The notes under the pieces were generated by a model that saw only the letters and a list, made by a program, of their open reading frames with translations, was not told the origin of the DNA and did no database searches. Shown in pieces: positions 9,601 to 17,785 of a stretch of DNA of 64,000 nt (within the stretch, counting starts at the first letter, position 1; the number at the start of each line of letters is the position of its first letter). The position numbers were made by a program, and so were the translations under genes. This stretch comes from Rhodoferax sp. (GTDB lineage: Bacteria > Pseudomonadota > Gammaproteobacteria > Burkholderiales > Burkholderiaceae_C), in contig NZ_JAUSLE010000007.1 of the NCBI RefSeq assembly GCF_030646845.1, positions 124,001-188,000 on the forward strand, written 5' to 3'.

Positions 9601-9833
9601 CGCTCTATCTTGTCGGTGACCTGATCGGCCATCTGCTGCGCAGTCGCGCCCGGCCAGAAGGTTCGCACCACCATGATGCGGAAGGTGAACGGCGGGTCTT
9701 CATCCTGCCCGAGCTGGAAATACGCCGCCAGCCCCAGCACCATCAGCACAATCATCAAGTAGCGGGTCAGCGCCGAGTGGTCCAGCGCCCACTTGGAGAG
9801 GTTGAACCCCGCTTTGGGTTGTTCTTGGTTCAT
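6684..9833 (-). CDS. RND efflux permease (HAE1-type inner-membrane pump)
   Basis: 1049 aa, full length for an RND pump that exports drugs or other amphiphiles by proton antiport together with an adaptor and an outer-membrane channel. The first membrane segment lies at about 24-41. It is followed by a large periplasmic loop, a central bundle with the proton-relay pair in LGLLVDDAIIAVEMM, a second periplasmic loop and a C-terminal bundle with RNSVILIDQIEQD. The motif GQDEDPPFTFR after the first membrane segment is typical of a broad HAE1 subgroup. It begins 7 bases after the adaptor gene. No outer-membrane partner is in the operon. Substrate cannot be inferred. Confidence 0.93.
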   Translation of the reverse strand: MNQEQPKAGFNLSKWALDHSALTRYLMIVLMVLGLAAYFQLGQDEDPPFTFRIMVVRTFWPGATAQQMADQVTDKIERTLQEVPRADKIRSYSKPGESTVLFQVKDSTGAAEVPNLWYTVRKKVGDLRQSLPGGVQGPFFNDEFGDVFGVIYALEADGFSDAEVKSFADEVRQKLLRVADVNKVELYGVQDEKLYVEISQKRLAQLGLDMNQVLAQLAQQNAVEGAGAVQTPLDVIQVRVGGQFKAVEDLAAMPIRGGSGNQLRLGDIAEIRRGYVDPPSVKVRHQGKQVIALGVSMAKGGDIIALGKALKLATDKLGATLPAGIRLVNIQDQPVAVAKSVNEFVGVLIEAILIVLAVSVISLGLHKRSGSTRWFNRYYVDMRPGLVVGITIPLVLAVTFLGMHYWGIGLHKISLGSLIIALGLLVDDAIIAVEMMVRKMEEGYDKVRAATFAYELTAMPMLTGTLITAVGFLPIGMAKSATGEYTFAIFGVTVLALVLSWLVSVFFVPYLGTLLLKVKPHDVGDQPHELFNTPFYNTFRKAVNWCVAHRWITIGVMLLTFALGIVGMGRVQQQFFPDSSRPEVLMDVWFPEGTSFAANELTVKRIESRLMQEPGVESVSTWVGSGVPRFYLPMDAIFPQSNVSQFIVLPKDLTLRESLRIKLPAMMAQEFPEIRARVKILPNGPPVAYPVQFRVLGGEPLVLRERADEVKAVMRESSNTRGVNDNWNEFVKVLRLEVDQTKARALGVTSQSIAQASKTILAGTTVGQYREGDKLIDIVLRQPLDERNAITDIANAYLPTASGKSIPLTQIAKPTFAWEPGVMWRDNRDYAITVQSDIVEGLQGATVTAELLPKLRALEAAWKAKGLAAYRIEVAGAVEESSKGSASIVAGIPIMLFITFTLLMLQLHSFSRAMLVFLTGPLGIAGVAGALLLSGRPFGFVALLGVVALMGMIQRNSVILIDQIEQDRANGVPAWDAIVESAVRRLRPIVLTAAAAVLAMVPLARSGFWGPMAVAIMGGLIVATVLTLLALPAMYAAWFRVKRETVAAG

Positions 9834-9840
9834 GGCCGCC

Positions 9841-11031
9841 TTACCTGGTCGCCGCAGCGCTGGCCTGGGCCGCCGGAGCGGACGCCCCTGGTTGAACAGG
9901 CGCTACTAAATTAATAGCTGCCGGCGCACCAACGACGGGGGCTACAGCTCCTTTTTCCTTGTAGATTGTGACCTTCTGACCCGGCGACAGCACATGCACG
10001 CCGGCAGACACCACCAGGATGCCCGGCTGCAGGCCAGCCGACACGACCACGTCATTGCCGTCGGCGGTCGCGATTTGTACCGGCTGCAGCCTGACCGTCA
10101 TGCTGGTGGTATCCAGCACCCAGACGGCGGACGATTTCCCGTCCTGGCGGAACGCACTGGTGGGCAGTTTGATGACTTGCACACCGCTGCGGTCGAACGC
10201 CTGCGGCACCACTGACACCGTGCTGCCCAGCGCCAGATTGTCCTTGGCGTCAAGCGATACCTTCACGCCAAAGGTGCGCGTCACCGGATCGGCGCTGGCC
10301 GCCACCTCGCGCACCACCCCTTTGAGCGTGGTGTTGGCAGACCACACCCGCACATCGACAGCGGAGCCGGTCTTGATCAGCGCCACCCTGTCTTCGGGCA
10401 CGGCAAAGACCACGTCGCGCGGTCCGTCCTGCGCAATGCGTACCACGGGGGTGCCGGCGGCAACCACCTGGCCCGGCTCGGCGTCCACCGCAGTCACCAC
10501 GCCGGAGACATCCGCCACCAGCGTGGTGTAGGACGCCTGGTTGCCCTGCCCTGCCAACTGGGCCTGTGCCTGCTCCAGTTGCGCCTGAGCGGCTTTGAGG
10601 GTGGCCTCACGCCGCTCCAGTTCAGCCCCGCTGATGAAATTCTGGTCGCGCAGTTCCTTGAAACGCTTGAAGTCAGCGGCTGCCAGGTCACGATTGGTGG
10701 CAGCGGTAACCATCTGGGCGCGTGCCGCGTCAGCCGCCAGTTTGTAATCCTGCGGGTCGAGCTGTGCCAGCACTTGCCCGACCTTCACCCGCTGGCCTGG
10801 CTCGGCCTGGCGCCGCACGATCTTGCCGGCAACCCGAAACCCCAGCCGCGACTCGACGCGGGCACGCACCTCACCCGCAAACTCGGCCCCTGACTGGAAG
10901 TTGTCCAGCCCCACGGTAACGACCCTCACGGCGCGGATGGGCTCCTCTGTCGGAGCGGGCCTGGAGCAAGCGACCAGGAAAAGCGTTGCCACAATGAGCG
11001 TTACGCCCGTTTGAATTGGCTTGATGAGCAT
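9841..11031 (-). CDS. RND periplasmic adaptor lipoprotein (membrane fusion protein)
   Basis: 396 aa from the start at 11031. It bridges the pump and an outer-membrane channel. The N-terminus is a lipoprotein signal with lipobox LVAC (Cys22). It is followed by a biotinyl-lipoyl-like segment (ESRLGFRVAGKIVRRQAEPG), an alpha-helical hairpin rich in Ala and Gln, the second lipoyl half and beta-barrel domains. An alternative start 10 codons upstream (11061) lacks support. The Ala/Pro-rich C-terminal tail (about residues 360-396) is encoded partly by a dispersed repeat at 9902-9956, so that tail may be a lineage-specific addition. Confidence 0.93.
   Translation of the reverse strand: MLIKPIQTGVTLIVATLFLVACSRPAPTEEPIRAVRVVTVGLDNFQSGAEFAGEVRARVESRLGFRVAGKIVRRQAEPGQRVKVGQVLAQLDPQDYKLAADAARAQMVTAATNRDLAAADFKRFKELRDQNFISGAELERREATLKAAQAQLEQAQAQLAGQGNQASYTTLVADVSGVVTAVDAEPGQVVAAGTPVVRIAQDGPRDVVFAVPEDRVALIKTGSAVDVRVWSANTTLKGVVREVAASADPVTRTFGVKVSLDAKDNLALGSTVSVVPQAFDRSGVQVIKLPTSAFRQDGKSSAVWVLDTTSMTVRLQPVQIATADGNDVVVSAGLQPGILVVSAGVHVLSPGQKVTIYKEKGAVAPVVGAPAAINLVAPVQPGASAPAAQASAAATR
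9902..9956 (+). repeat. Dispersed palindromic repeat, copy R1 (inside the adaptor gene)
   Basis: It contains the family structure: a GCTA(C)T-type inverted repeat (9902-9918), a linker of about 17 bases, then GGGGGCTACAGC. It is read in frame on the minus strand and encodes part of the adaptor tail (around KEKGAVAPVVGAPAAINL). Relatives are at 19643, 26461, 37198, 48575 and 63294. Confidence 0.6.
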
Positions 11032-11076
11032 GATGAAAACGACTGGATGGGTAGTGCACACTGGTCAAAAGCGCGC

Positions 11077-11096
11077 TAATGACCGAATGGTTAGTA
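11077..11096 (-). promoter_or_regulatory. Palindromic operator at the RND promoter
   Basis: An imperfect 20-bp palindrome centred at 11086.5. ACC(N4)GGT arms are flanked by further matching bases, so 6 of 8 positions per half-site agree. It begins at the -10 box and covers the predicted transcription start. That position suits a TetR/AcrR-type repressor, but no such gene is in the window. Confidence 0.45.
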
Positions 11097-11124
11097 ATTT
11101 AGGGTAAATACTGAGTCTTGTCAA
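11096..11124 (-). promoter_or_regulatory. Sigma-70 promoter of the RND operon
   Basis: Minus strand TTGACA (11124-11119), a 17-base spacer, then TAAATT (11101-11096). The -35 box is perfect and the -10 matches 4/6. The predicted start near 11089 leaves an untranslated leader of about 58 bases before the adaptor start. Confidence 0.65.
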
Positions 11125-11210
11125 TACGACGAGGTGAAATCTGGCGTATCCAGCAGAGCGCAGCGGCGTGCCGTTGCGTGCCGGCCGCTTGCGGGCAAAA
11201 TCGGCGCACC

Positions 11211-12086
11211 ATGCAGCGCCCCACATCTCTCCCTACGCCCTCGCCCACTGCCTCCGCCGTCGAGCACTATGAAAATTTCCCGGTGGCTTCCTTTTTGTGC
11301 CCTGCCCACTTGCGCGCCCCCATTGCCGCCATCTACCACTTTGCCCGCACCGCCGATGACATTGCCGATGAAGGCGAGGCCACACCAGCGCAGCGGCTGC
11401 TTGAGCTGCAGGCTTATCGGCAGGATCTGATCGCCGCCAGTGAGAACAAGACTGCCTTCAGCCCGCGCTGGGCGCAGGTGTTCGGGCCGCTGCAGGCCAC
11501 TATGTCGACGCACCGACTGCCGGTACCGGCCTTGCATGACCTGCTGGACGCGTTTGAGCAGGACGTGGCAAAGTCCCGCGACCGCGCAGGCTATGCCCAC
11601 GAGGCGGAGTTACTGGATTACTGCCGCCTCTCGGCCAACCCGGTGGGCAGGCTGCTGCTGCACCTGTACGGCGTGAACGATCCGCATGCCTTGCTTCTCA
11701 GCGATGACATTTGCACCGCCCTGCAACTGATCAACTTCTGGCAGGACCTCAGCGTCGACATCCCGCGTGGCCGCTACTACCTCACCCAGGAAGACTGCGC
11801 CCGGTTTGGCGTCGTGCAAGCAGATATCCTGGCCTGCCGGCAAACCCCATCTGCTACCAGTTTGATATCAAACTGCGTAGATTCTGCGAGGGCCCGCATG
11901 CAAGAAGGTGCTGCCCTGGTGCACCAGGTTCCGGGCCGCGCCGGCTGGGAGCTGCGCCTGGTGGTGCAAGGTGGCCTGCGGATTCTGGACAAGATTCAGG
12001 GCCTGCACTACGCCACGCTGTCCACCCGCCCCACCCTGAAATGGTGGGACGCGCCCGTTATGCTGTGGCGCGCCCTGTGGATGTGA
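11211..12086 (+). CDS. hpnC: HpnC, hydroxysqualene synthase of hopanoid/squalene synthesis
   Basis: 291 aa. In the three-enzyme HpnCDE route, HpnD makes presqualene diphosphate from two farnesyl diphosphates, HpnC converts it to hydroxysqualene, and HpnE reduces that to squalene. Both Asp-rich prenyl-diphosphate motifs are visible: FARTADDIADE and NFWQDLSVDIPRGRYY. The start at 11211 (MQRPTSLPTP) was chosen because upstream residues look untranslated. Around 11845-11880 the coding sequence holds a palindrome (TTTGATATCAAA) in a segment where alignment to the family looks weak. It is 10 bases before hpnD. Confidence 0.92.
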   Translation: MQRPTSLPTPSPTASAVEHYENFPVASFLCPAHLRAPIAAIYHFARTADDIADEGEATPAQRLLELQAYRQDLIAASENKTAFSPRWAQVFGPLQATMSTHRLPVPALHDLLDAFEQDVAKSRDRAGYAHEAELLDYCRLSANPVGRLLLHLYGVNDPHALLLSDDICTALQLINFWQDLSVDIPRGRYYLTQEDCARFGVVQADILACRQTPSATSLISNCVDSARARMQEGAALVHQVPGRAGWELRLVVQGGLRILDKIQGLHYATLSTRPTLKWWDAPVMLWRALWM

Positions 12087-12096
12087 CAATACAACG

Positions 12097-12936
12097 ATGA
12101 CCCCTGAGCACTATGTCCAGCAAAAAGCCGCCGCCTCGGGCAGCAGCTTTTATTACGCCTTCCTGTTCCTGCCCAAACCCCGTCGCGCTGCCATCACCGC
12201 GTTCTATGCTTTTTGCCGCGAGGTGGATGACGTGGTGGACGAGATGGTGGACGCCGGCGTGGCCGGCACCAAGCTGGCTTGGTGGCAATCGGAGGTGGCC
12301 AAGGCCTTTGCCGGCCAGCCCAGCCACCCGGTGATGCAGGCGCTGATGCCACACGTTGCGGACTACAAAATCGAGCAACGCCACCTGCAGGCCGTGATCG
12401 AAGGCTGCCAGATGGACCTGGCACAAACGCGCTACCTCGACTATCCCGGTTTGCAGCGCTACTGCCATCTGGTGGCCGGCATCGTGGGCGAAGTCGCCGC
12501 CAACATCTTCGGCCAGACGCAGGCCCAGACCACCGCCTATGCGCACAAGCTGGGCCAGGCCCTGCAGCTCACCAACATCATCCGCGACGTCGGCGAAGAC
12601 GCGCTGCGCGGGCGCATCTACCTGCCGGTCAACGAGTTGCAGCAGTTCGATGTCAAGGCGCATGAAATCCTCAAGCGCAGCTACTCGGACCGCTTTACCG
12701 CGCTCATGAAGTTCCAGGCGCAGCGCGCCCAGGGTCTGTACGACGAGGCGCTGGCCCTGCTGCCGCAAGCCGACCGCCGTGCCCAGAAGCCCGGGCTGAT
12801 GATGGCCAGCATCTACCGCGCTCTGCTGACAGAAATTGAGCGCGATAACTTCCAGGTGCTGCACCAGCGCGTCAGCCTCACGCCCTTGCGCAAGCTGTGG
12901 CTAGCGTGGAAGGTGCAGGCACTGGGCCGCATCTGA
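12097..12936 (+). CDS. hpnD: HpnD, presqualene diphosphate synthase
   Basis: 279 aa squalene/phytoene synthase family protein. It condenses two farnesyl diphosphates to presqualene diphosphate. The first Asp-rich motif is FCREVDDVVDE and the second is NIIRDVGEDALRGRIYLP, with the substrate-binding tyrosine and arginine residues of the family nearby. It follows hpnC by 10 bases and precedes hpnE by 17 bases, forming one operon. Phytoene synthase is the alternative by sequence family, but the hpnC and hpnE neighbours favour HpnD. Confidence 0.93.
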   Translation: MTPEHYVQQKAAASGSSFYYAFLFLPKPRRAAITAFYAFCREVDDVVDEMVDAGVAGTKLAWWQSEVAKAFAGQPSHPVMQALMPHVADYKIEQRHLQAVIEGCQMDLAQTRYLDYPGLQRYCHLVAGIVGEVAANIFGQTQAQTTAYAHKLGQALQLTNIIRDVGEDALRGRIYLPVNELQQFDVKAHEILKRSYSDRFTALMKFQAQRAQGLYDEALALLPQADRRAQKPGLMMASIYRALLTEIERDNFQVLHQRVSLTPLRKLWLAWKVQALGRI

Positions 12937-12953
12937 ACCATGCGCATCACCGG

Positions 12954-14276
12954 ATGAAAATCGCCATCATTGGCGCCGGCTGGGCCGGAATGGCCGCCGC
13001 GGTAGAGGCGACGCAGGCAGGCCATCATGCTATCGTTTTTGAAGCATCCCGCGCAATCGGCGGGCGGGCCAGGGCCCTGAACGGCACCTTGCCTGACGGT
13101 ACGTCGGTGACGCTGGACAACGGCCAGCACATCCTGATCGGGGCCTATGTCGAAACCCTGAACCTGATGCGGCGGATCGGCGTTCAAGCGGAAGACGCCC
13201 TGCTGCGCCTGCCCATGATGCTGCTGTTTCCCGACGGCCAGGGCTTGCGGTTTCCGGCCTGGCCAACGCCGCTGGATGCGCTGGCAGGCATTGCGACGGC
13301 ACGCGGCTGGTCGATGACCGACAAATGGTCCTTGCTGCGCGCCGCCACGGGCTGGCAACGTCAGCGTTTTCAGTGTGACGCATCCACCTCGGTGGCACAG
13401 CTGTGCGACGCCTTGAGTCCCCGCGTGATGGCGGAACTGATCGAGCCGCTGTGTGTGTCGGCCCTCAACACGCCGGCCGATCGCGCCAGCGCACAGGTAT
13501 TTCTGCGCGTGATGAAGGACGCGCTGTTTGGCGTGCAGGGCGGCTCCAACCTGTTGCTGCCCCGCGTTGATCTCTCCGAACTGTTTCCCCAGGCTGCCGT
13601 GCGGTGGCTTGACGGGCATGGCGCTCAGGTGCGTTTGGGCACGCGGGCGGACTCGGTCCTGCCGCAGGGTGCGCAGTGGCAGGTGCAGGGCGAAGCTTTT
13701 GATGCTGTCATCATCGCCACGTCAGCATCAGAAGCAGTCCGAGCCCTCGAAAACATTGCGCAAGATGCTCCTGCTTTGATAGCAAATGAAATCTGGCAAT
13801 GGACCCGGATCACCCGCGCCCTGCAATTTGAAGCCATCACCACCGTCTATGCCTGGGGCCCGGGAGCCACCCTGCCCCACCCCATGCTGACGCTGCGCAG
13901 CGACAGCACCGCACCCACCCCCGCTCCGGCGCAATTTGCCTTCGACCGCGGCCAACTGGGCGGACCGCACGGCCTGCTCGCCTTCGTGGTGAGCGCCAGT
14001 GCGGGCGAACGCGAGGCCTTGCAGGCGCAGGTGCTCAGGCAAGCCCAGGTACAACTGGGCCTGAGTCTGCAAGCGGTTCAAACCGTTGTGGAAAAACGCG
14101 CCACATTTGCCTGCACCCCGGGCCTGCAACGGCCTGGCCCGCAGATTGCACCGGGGCTGGCCGTCTGCGGCGACTATGTGGCGGGTCCCTATCCGGCCAC
14201 CCTGGAAGGGGCTGTGCGCAGCGCCCTGGCAGCCGTCAGAGCGCTTGGGCCTGGCACAGACATTACACGCGCCTGA
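12954..14276 (+). CDS. hpnE: HpnE, FAD-dependent hydroxysqualene reductase
   Basis: 440 aa amine-oxidase/phytoene-desaturase-type flavoprotein, the last step to squalene in HpnCDE. The N-terminal dinucleotide motif is IAIIGAGWAGMAAAVEA and the second FAD signature is ASRAIGGRAR. The C-terminal GDYVAGPYPATLEGAVRSA is the family's closing FAD-binding segment. Start chosen at the ATG directly before the Rossmann strand; an upstream GTG at 12897 would overlap hpnD. A repeat-like string (TTTGATAGCAAATGA) lies inside the gene near 13776. No squalene-hopene cyclase is in the window. Confidence 0.93.
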   Translation: MKIAIIGAGWAGMAAAVEATQAGHHAIVFEASRAIGGRARALNGTLPDGTSVTLDNGQHILIGAYVETLNLMRRIGVQAEDALLRLPMMLLFPDGQGLRFPAWPTPLDALAGIATARGWSMTDKWSLLRAATGWQRQRFQCDASTSVAQLCDALSPRVMAELIEPLCVSALNTPADRASAQVFLRVMKDALFGVQGGSNLLLPRVDLSELFPQAAVRWLDGHGAQVRLGTRADSVLPQGAQWQVQGEAFDAVIIATSASEAVRALENIAQDAPALIANEIWQWTRITRALQFEAITTVYAWGPGATLPHPMLTLRSDSTAPTPAPAQFAFDRGQLGGPHGLLAFVVSASAGEREALQAQVLRQAQVQLGLSLQAVQTVVEKRATFACTPGLQRPGPQIAPGLAVCGDYVAGPYPATLEGAVRSALAAVRALGPGTDITRA

Positions 14277-14372
14277 GGTCGCGTCCGGCTTCTGCGATTT
14301 GCGCCTTCAGGCTGCCGGACCTGATCTATATGATCCGATGCACAGACGCAAGAAACACAAGGAGCCAGCCCG

Positions 14373-16790
14373 ATGAAACGCACCCTGAAAATTGCCGCGC
14401 TGCTGTTCGCCACGCTGCTCATGCTGGCGGCAGCGGCAGCCGCCTGGTACATCTACACCAAGCAGCCGCAGCGCACGGGGTCCTTGACCCTGACACAGCT
14501 CACGGCACCCGTCAGCGTGCGCTACGACGAACGGGGCGTGCCCCACATCCGGGCCGAGAACGAGGCCGACTTGTACCGCGCGCTGGGCTATGTGCACGCG
14601 CAGGACCGCCTGTTCCAGATGGAGATGGTGCGCCGCCTGGCGCAGGGGGAGCTGGCCGAGGTTCTGGGGCCCAAGCTGGCAGACGTTGACCGCCTGTTTC
14701 GCACGCTCGGTATTCGCGCCCGGGCTCAGACTTACGTCGCCAGCATGGACAAGACGAGCCCGGCTGCCCGGGCGTTGGACGCCTATCTGGACGGCGTCAA
14801 TCAATACCAGGCCACCCACCCCGCGCCGATGGAATTTGACCTGCTGGGTATCCCCAAGCGCCCGTTCACCGCACAGGACACGGTGGCCGTGTCGGGCTAT
14901 CTGGCCTACAGCTTCGCCGCCGCCTTTCGCACCGAGCCGGTGCTGACCCATGTGCGGGACAAACTCGGTGCCGCCTATCTGAAGGTGTTTGACCTTGACT
15001 GGCACCCCGAGGGCGTGGTGACGCCGGGCACGACGGCGGCCATGAACAGCCAGGACTGGGGCAAGCTTGACCAGCTTGCCCAGTTGAGTCATGAGGCACT
15101 GGAGATGGCTGGACTGCCGCAGTTCGAGGGCAGCAACGCCTGGGCACTGTCGGGTAGCCGCACGGCGAGCGGCAAACCGCTGCTGGCGGGTGACCCGCAC
15201 ATTGGCTACTCAGCCCCTTCCGTCTGGTACGAGGCGCATCTGTCGGCGCCTGGATTCGAGTTGTACGGCCATCACCAGGCCTTGAATCCGATGGCCCTGC
15301 TGGGCCACAACCAGCAATTCGGCTGGAGCCTGACCATGTTCCAGAATGACGACATCGACCTGATCGCCGAGAAAGCCAACCCCGACAACCCCAACCAGGT
15401 CTGGTACCACGGCCAGTGGGTCGACCTGCAAAGCCGCGAAGAGACGATTCTGGTCAAGGGCGCAGCACCCATCACGCTCACCCTGAGGCGCTCACCGCAC
15501 GGGCCCATCATCACCGACGCCTTCAAGGACAGCCTGGGCAAGACCCCGGTCGCCATGTGGTGGGCTTTTCTGGAGACAGAGAACCCGATCCTCGACGCTT
15601 TCTATGAACTCAACCGCGCGGATACGCCGGAGAAAGCCCGCGGCGCCGCCAGCAAAATCCATGCCCCCGGTCTGAACGTGGTGTGGGCCAATGCCGCCGG
15701 GAATATCGGCTGGTGGGCCGCGGCCAGACTGCCGATCCGGCCGGACAACGTCAACCCCAGCTTCATGCTGGACGGCAGCACCGCCGACGCGGACAAAACG
15801 GGCTTTTACCGCTTCAGCGACAACCCGCAGGAGGAAAACCCGGCGCGCGGTTACATCGTCTCGGCCAACCACCAACCCAGGCCGAACAGCGGCGTGCCCG
15901 TTCCCGGCTACTACAACCTCTTCGACCGTGCCCAGCGTCTGGACGAACGCCTGCGCGACCCGTCAATCAAGTGGGACGTCAAAACCAGCCAGTCGGTGCA
16001 ACTCGACCCACAAAACGGCTATGGCCTGCGGGTACTCAAGTCCCTGCTCCCCGTGCTGAACACGGTCGTGCCGGATCCGCTCGAACATGCCCTGCTGGAG
16101 AGCCTGTTTGCGTGGGATGGCAGCCACACCGTCAACAGCATCACCCCCACCGTCTTCAATCAGTTCCTGTACGAACTGGCCCGCAGCGCCATGGCCGATG
16201 AAATGGGTGCGGTGCAGTTCAAAAACCTGCTGGGCACGCGCGCGCTGGACTTTGCCTTGCCCCGGCTGGCTGAGGACGCGACATCCCCGTGGTGGGACAA
16301 CCGCAATACACCGGCGGTCGAAAGCCGCGCCGACACCGTCAAGGCTGCCTGGCGCGCCACCATGGACCACCTGCAGCTCACCCTGGGCAAAGAGCCCGCT
16401 GGCTGGGGCTGGGGCAAGGCCCACACGCTGACGCATGGCCATCCATTGGCTGCACAAAAACCACTGGACAGGCTTTTCAACATCGGGCCCTTTGCCGCAC
16501 CGGGCGGGCGTGAAACGCCCAACAACCTGTCCGGCGCGATCGGTCCCGCGCCCTGGGCCGTGAGCTATGGCCCGTCCACGCGGCGACTGATCGACTTCGC
16601 CGACGCCGGCAAGGCACTGGGCATCAACCCGGTGGGGCAAAGCGGCGTGCTGTTTGACACGCACTACCAGGACCAGGCGCAAACCTTCATCGCCGGCGGC
16701 TATGTGGCGCAGCACCTGAGTGCCGCCGACGTGACGGCCAACACCCGCAGCACGATGACGCTCACCCCCGCAGCAAACTCCCCGCGTTGA
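14373..16790 (+). CDS. Penicillin-acylase family Ntn hydrolase (S45)
   Basis: 805 aa, typical for this family, which cleaves amide bonds of beta-lactams, acyl-homoserine lactones or related amides after self-processing. An N-terminal signal anchor (residues 5-26) predicts a periplasmic enzyme. The alpha chain ends at a spacer before the nucleophile Ser254 in FEGSNAWALSG, where autocatalytic cleavage at Gly253/Ser254 is expected. The start has AAGGAG eight bases upstream. It follows hpnE by 96 bases. Whether the substrate is an AHL, a beta-lactam or something else cannot be decided from sequence. Confidence 0.9.
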   Translation: MKRTLKIAALLFATLLMLAAAAAAWYIYTKQPQRTGSLTLTQLTAPVSVRYDERGVPHIRAENEADLYRALGYVHAQDRLFQMEMVRRLAQGELAEVLGPKLADVDRLFRTLGIRARAQTYVASMDKTSPAARALDAYLDGVNQYQATHPAPMEFDLLGIPKRPFTAQDTVAVSGYLAYSFAAAFRTEPVLTHVRDKLGAAYLKVFDLDWHPEGVVTPGTTAAMNSQDWGKLDQLAQLSHEALEMAGLPQFEGSNAWALSGSRTASGKPLLAGDPHIGYSAPSVWYEAHLSAPGFELYGHHQALNPMALLGHNQQFGWSLTMFQNDDIDLIAEKANPDNPNQVWYHGQWVDLQSREETILVKGAAPITLTLRRSPHGPIITDAFKDSLGKTPVAMWWAFLETENPILDAFYELNRADTPEKARGAASKIHAPGLNVVWANAAGNIGWWAAARLPIRPDNVNPSFMLDGSTADADKTGFYRFSDNPQEENPARGYIVSANHQPRPNSGVPVPGYYNLFDRAQRLDERLRDPSIKWDVKTSQSVQLDPQNGYGLRVLKSLLPVLNTVVPDPLEHALLESLFAWDGSHTVNSITPTVFNQFLYELARSAMADEMGAVQFKNLLGTRALDFALPRLAEDATSPWWDNRNTPAVESRADTVKAAWRATMDHLQLTLGKEPAGWGWGKAHTLTHGHPLAAQKPLDRLFNIGPFAAPGGRETPNNLSGAIGPAPWAVSYGPSTRRLIDFADAGKALGINPVGQSGVLFDTHYQDQAQTFIAGGYVAQHLSAADVTANTRSTMTLTPAANSPR

Positions 16791-16890
16791 CACGCGACGG
16801 CTGATTTGGCCGCACAATGGGCCACGGGTAGCGGCACCGGGCACGGTTCCTGCGTGCTTGCCTGCAATACCCACCCATTGAAAGCGCCCC

Positions 16891-17769
16891 ATGATCAGAC
16901 TGCAATTCTCGATCGAGCTCAATTACCAGATCAGCGAGCCGGGCTGCGACTTCATTTTCAGCATCCACGCCGCGCAAACCCAGCATCAGAACGTGGTGAG
17001 TGAGGCACTGGTCATCAGCCAGCCCCTGCAATCCAATCTGTACACCGATCCGGTCACCCATACCCGGTTTCTGCGGCTCAAGGCGAACGCCGGCCCGCTG
17101 ATGGTGCATTACGAGGCGACCGTCGATATTGATCACTACACGGCCGCACCGGACCAGCTCAATGAAGTGGCCGTGGCCAATCTGCCGGGGCCGGTACTGC
17201 CCTACATCTATCCCAGCCGTTACTGTCAGTCAGACCGGCTGCACCGGCTGGCGGTGAAGGAGTTTGGCCATTTGTGGCAGGGTTACAGCCGGGTGCTGGC
17301 CATCCGCGACTGGGTGACCAAGCGTGTGACCTTCCAGTCGAACACCTCCACCGGAAATACCACGGCGGTCGACACCCTGGTGGAAGAAGTGGGCGTGTGC
17401 CGCGACTTTGCCCACCTGATGATTGCGCTGTGCCGCGCCGTCAACATACCGGCCCGCTTTGCCACCGGCATTGATTTTGGCGCCGACCCGGCCCTGGGAC
17501 CGACCGACTTTCATGCCTATGTCGAGGTTTACCTGGGCGACCGCTGGTACATGTTCGACCCATCAGGTGTGGCCATTCCGATGGGCTTTGTCCGTTTTGG
17601 CACCGGACGCGACGCCGCCGACGCGGCCTTTGCCACCATGTTCGGCGGGGTGACCGGGACCGCCCCGGTGATGCACATCCAGGCCATCCCCAATGCGCAG
17701 GGCGTGTTGGTGGTGCCTCAGCATGTGTCCTACGGACTGTCCACCGACGAACAACTGGTACGACAGTAA
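16891..17769 (+). CDS. Transglutaminase-like domain protein
   Basis: 292 aa cytoplasmic protein with no signal peptide. An N-terminal beta-rich domain of the kind found in bacterial transglutaminase-like proteins (residues 1-115) precedes a transglutaminase-core fold. The triad is Cys170 (GVCRDFAH), His208 (DFHAYVEVYL) and Asp223 (MFDPSG). Family members often act as cysteine proteases or amidases rather than cross-linking enzymes. It ends 16 bases before the convergent HAD gene. Specific function unknown. Confidence 0.85.
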   Translation: MIRLQFSIELNYQISEPGCDFIFSIHAAQTQHQNVVSEALVISQPLQSNLYTDPVTHTRFLRLKANAGPLMVHYEATVDIDHYTAAPDQLNEVAVANLPGPVLPYIYPSRYCQSDRLHRLAVKEFGHLWQGYSRVLAIRDWVTKRVTFQSNTSTGNTTAVDTLVEEVGVCRDFAHLMIALCRAVNIPARFATGIDFGADPALGPTDFHAYVEVYLGDRWYMFDPSGVAIPMGFVRFGTGRDAADAAFATMFGGVTGTAPVMHIQAIPNAQGVLVVPQHVSYGLSTDEQLVRQ

Positions 17770-17785
17770 ACCGGCGGGTGGGTCG

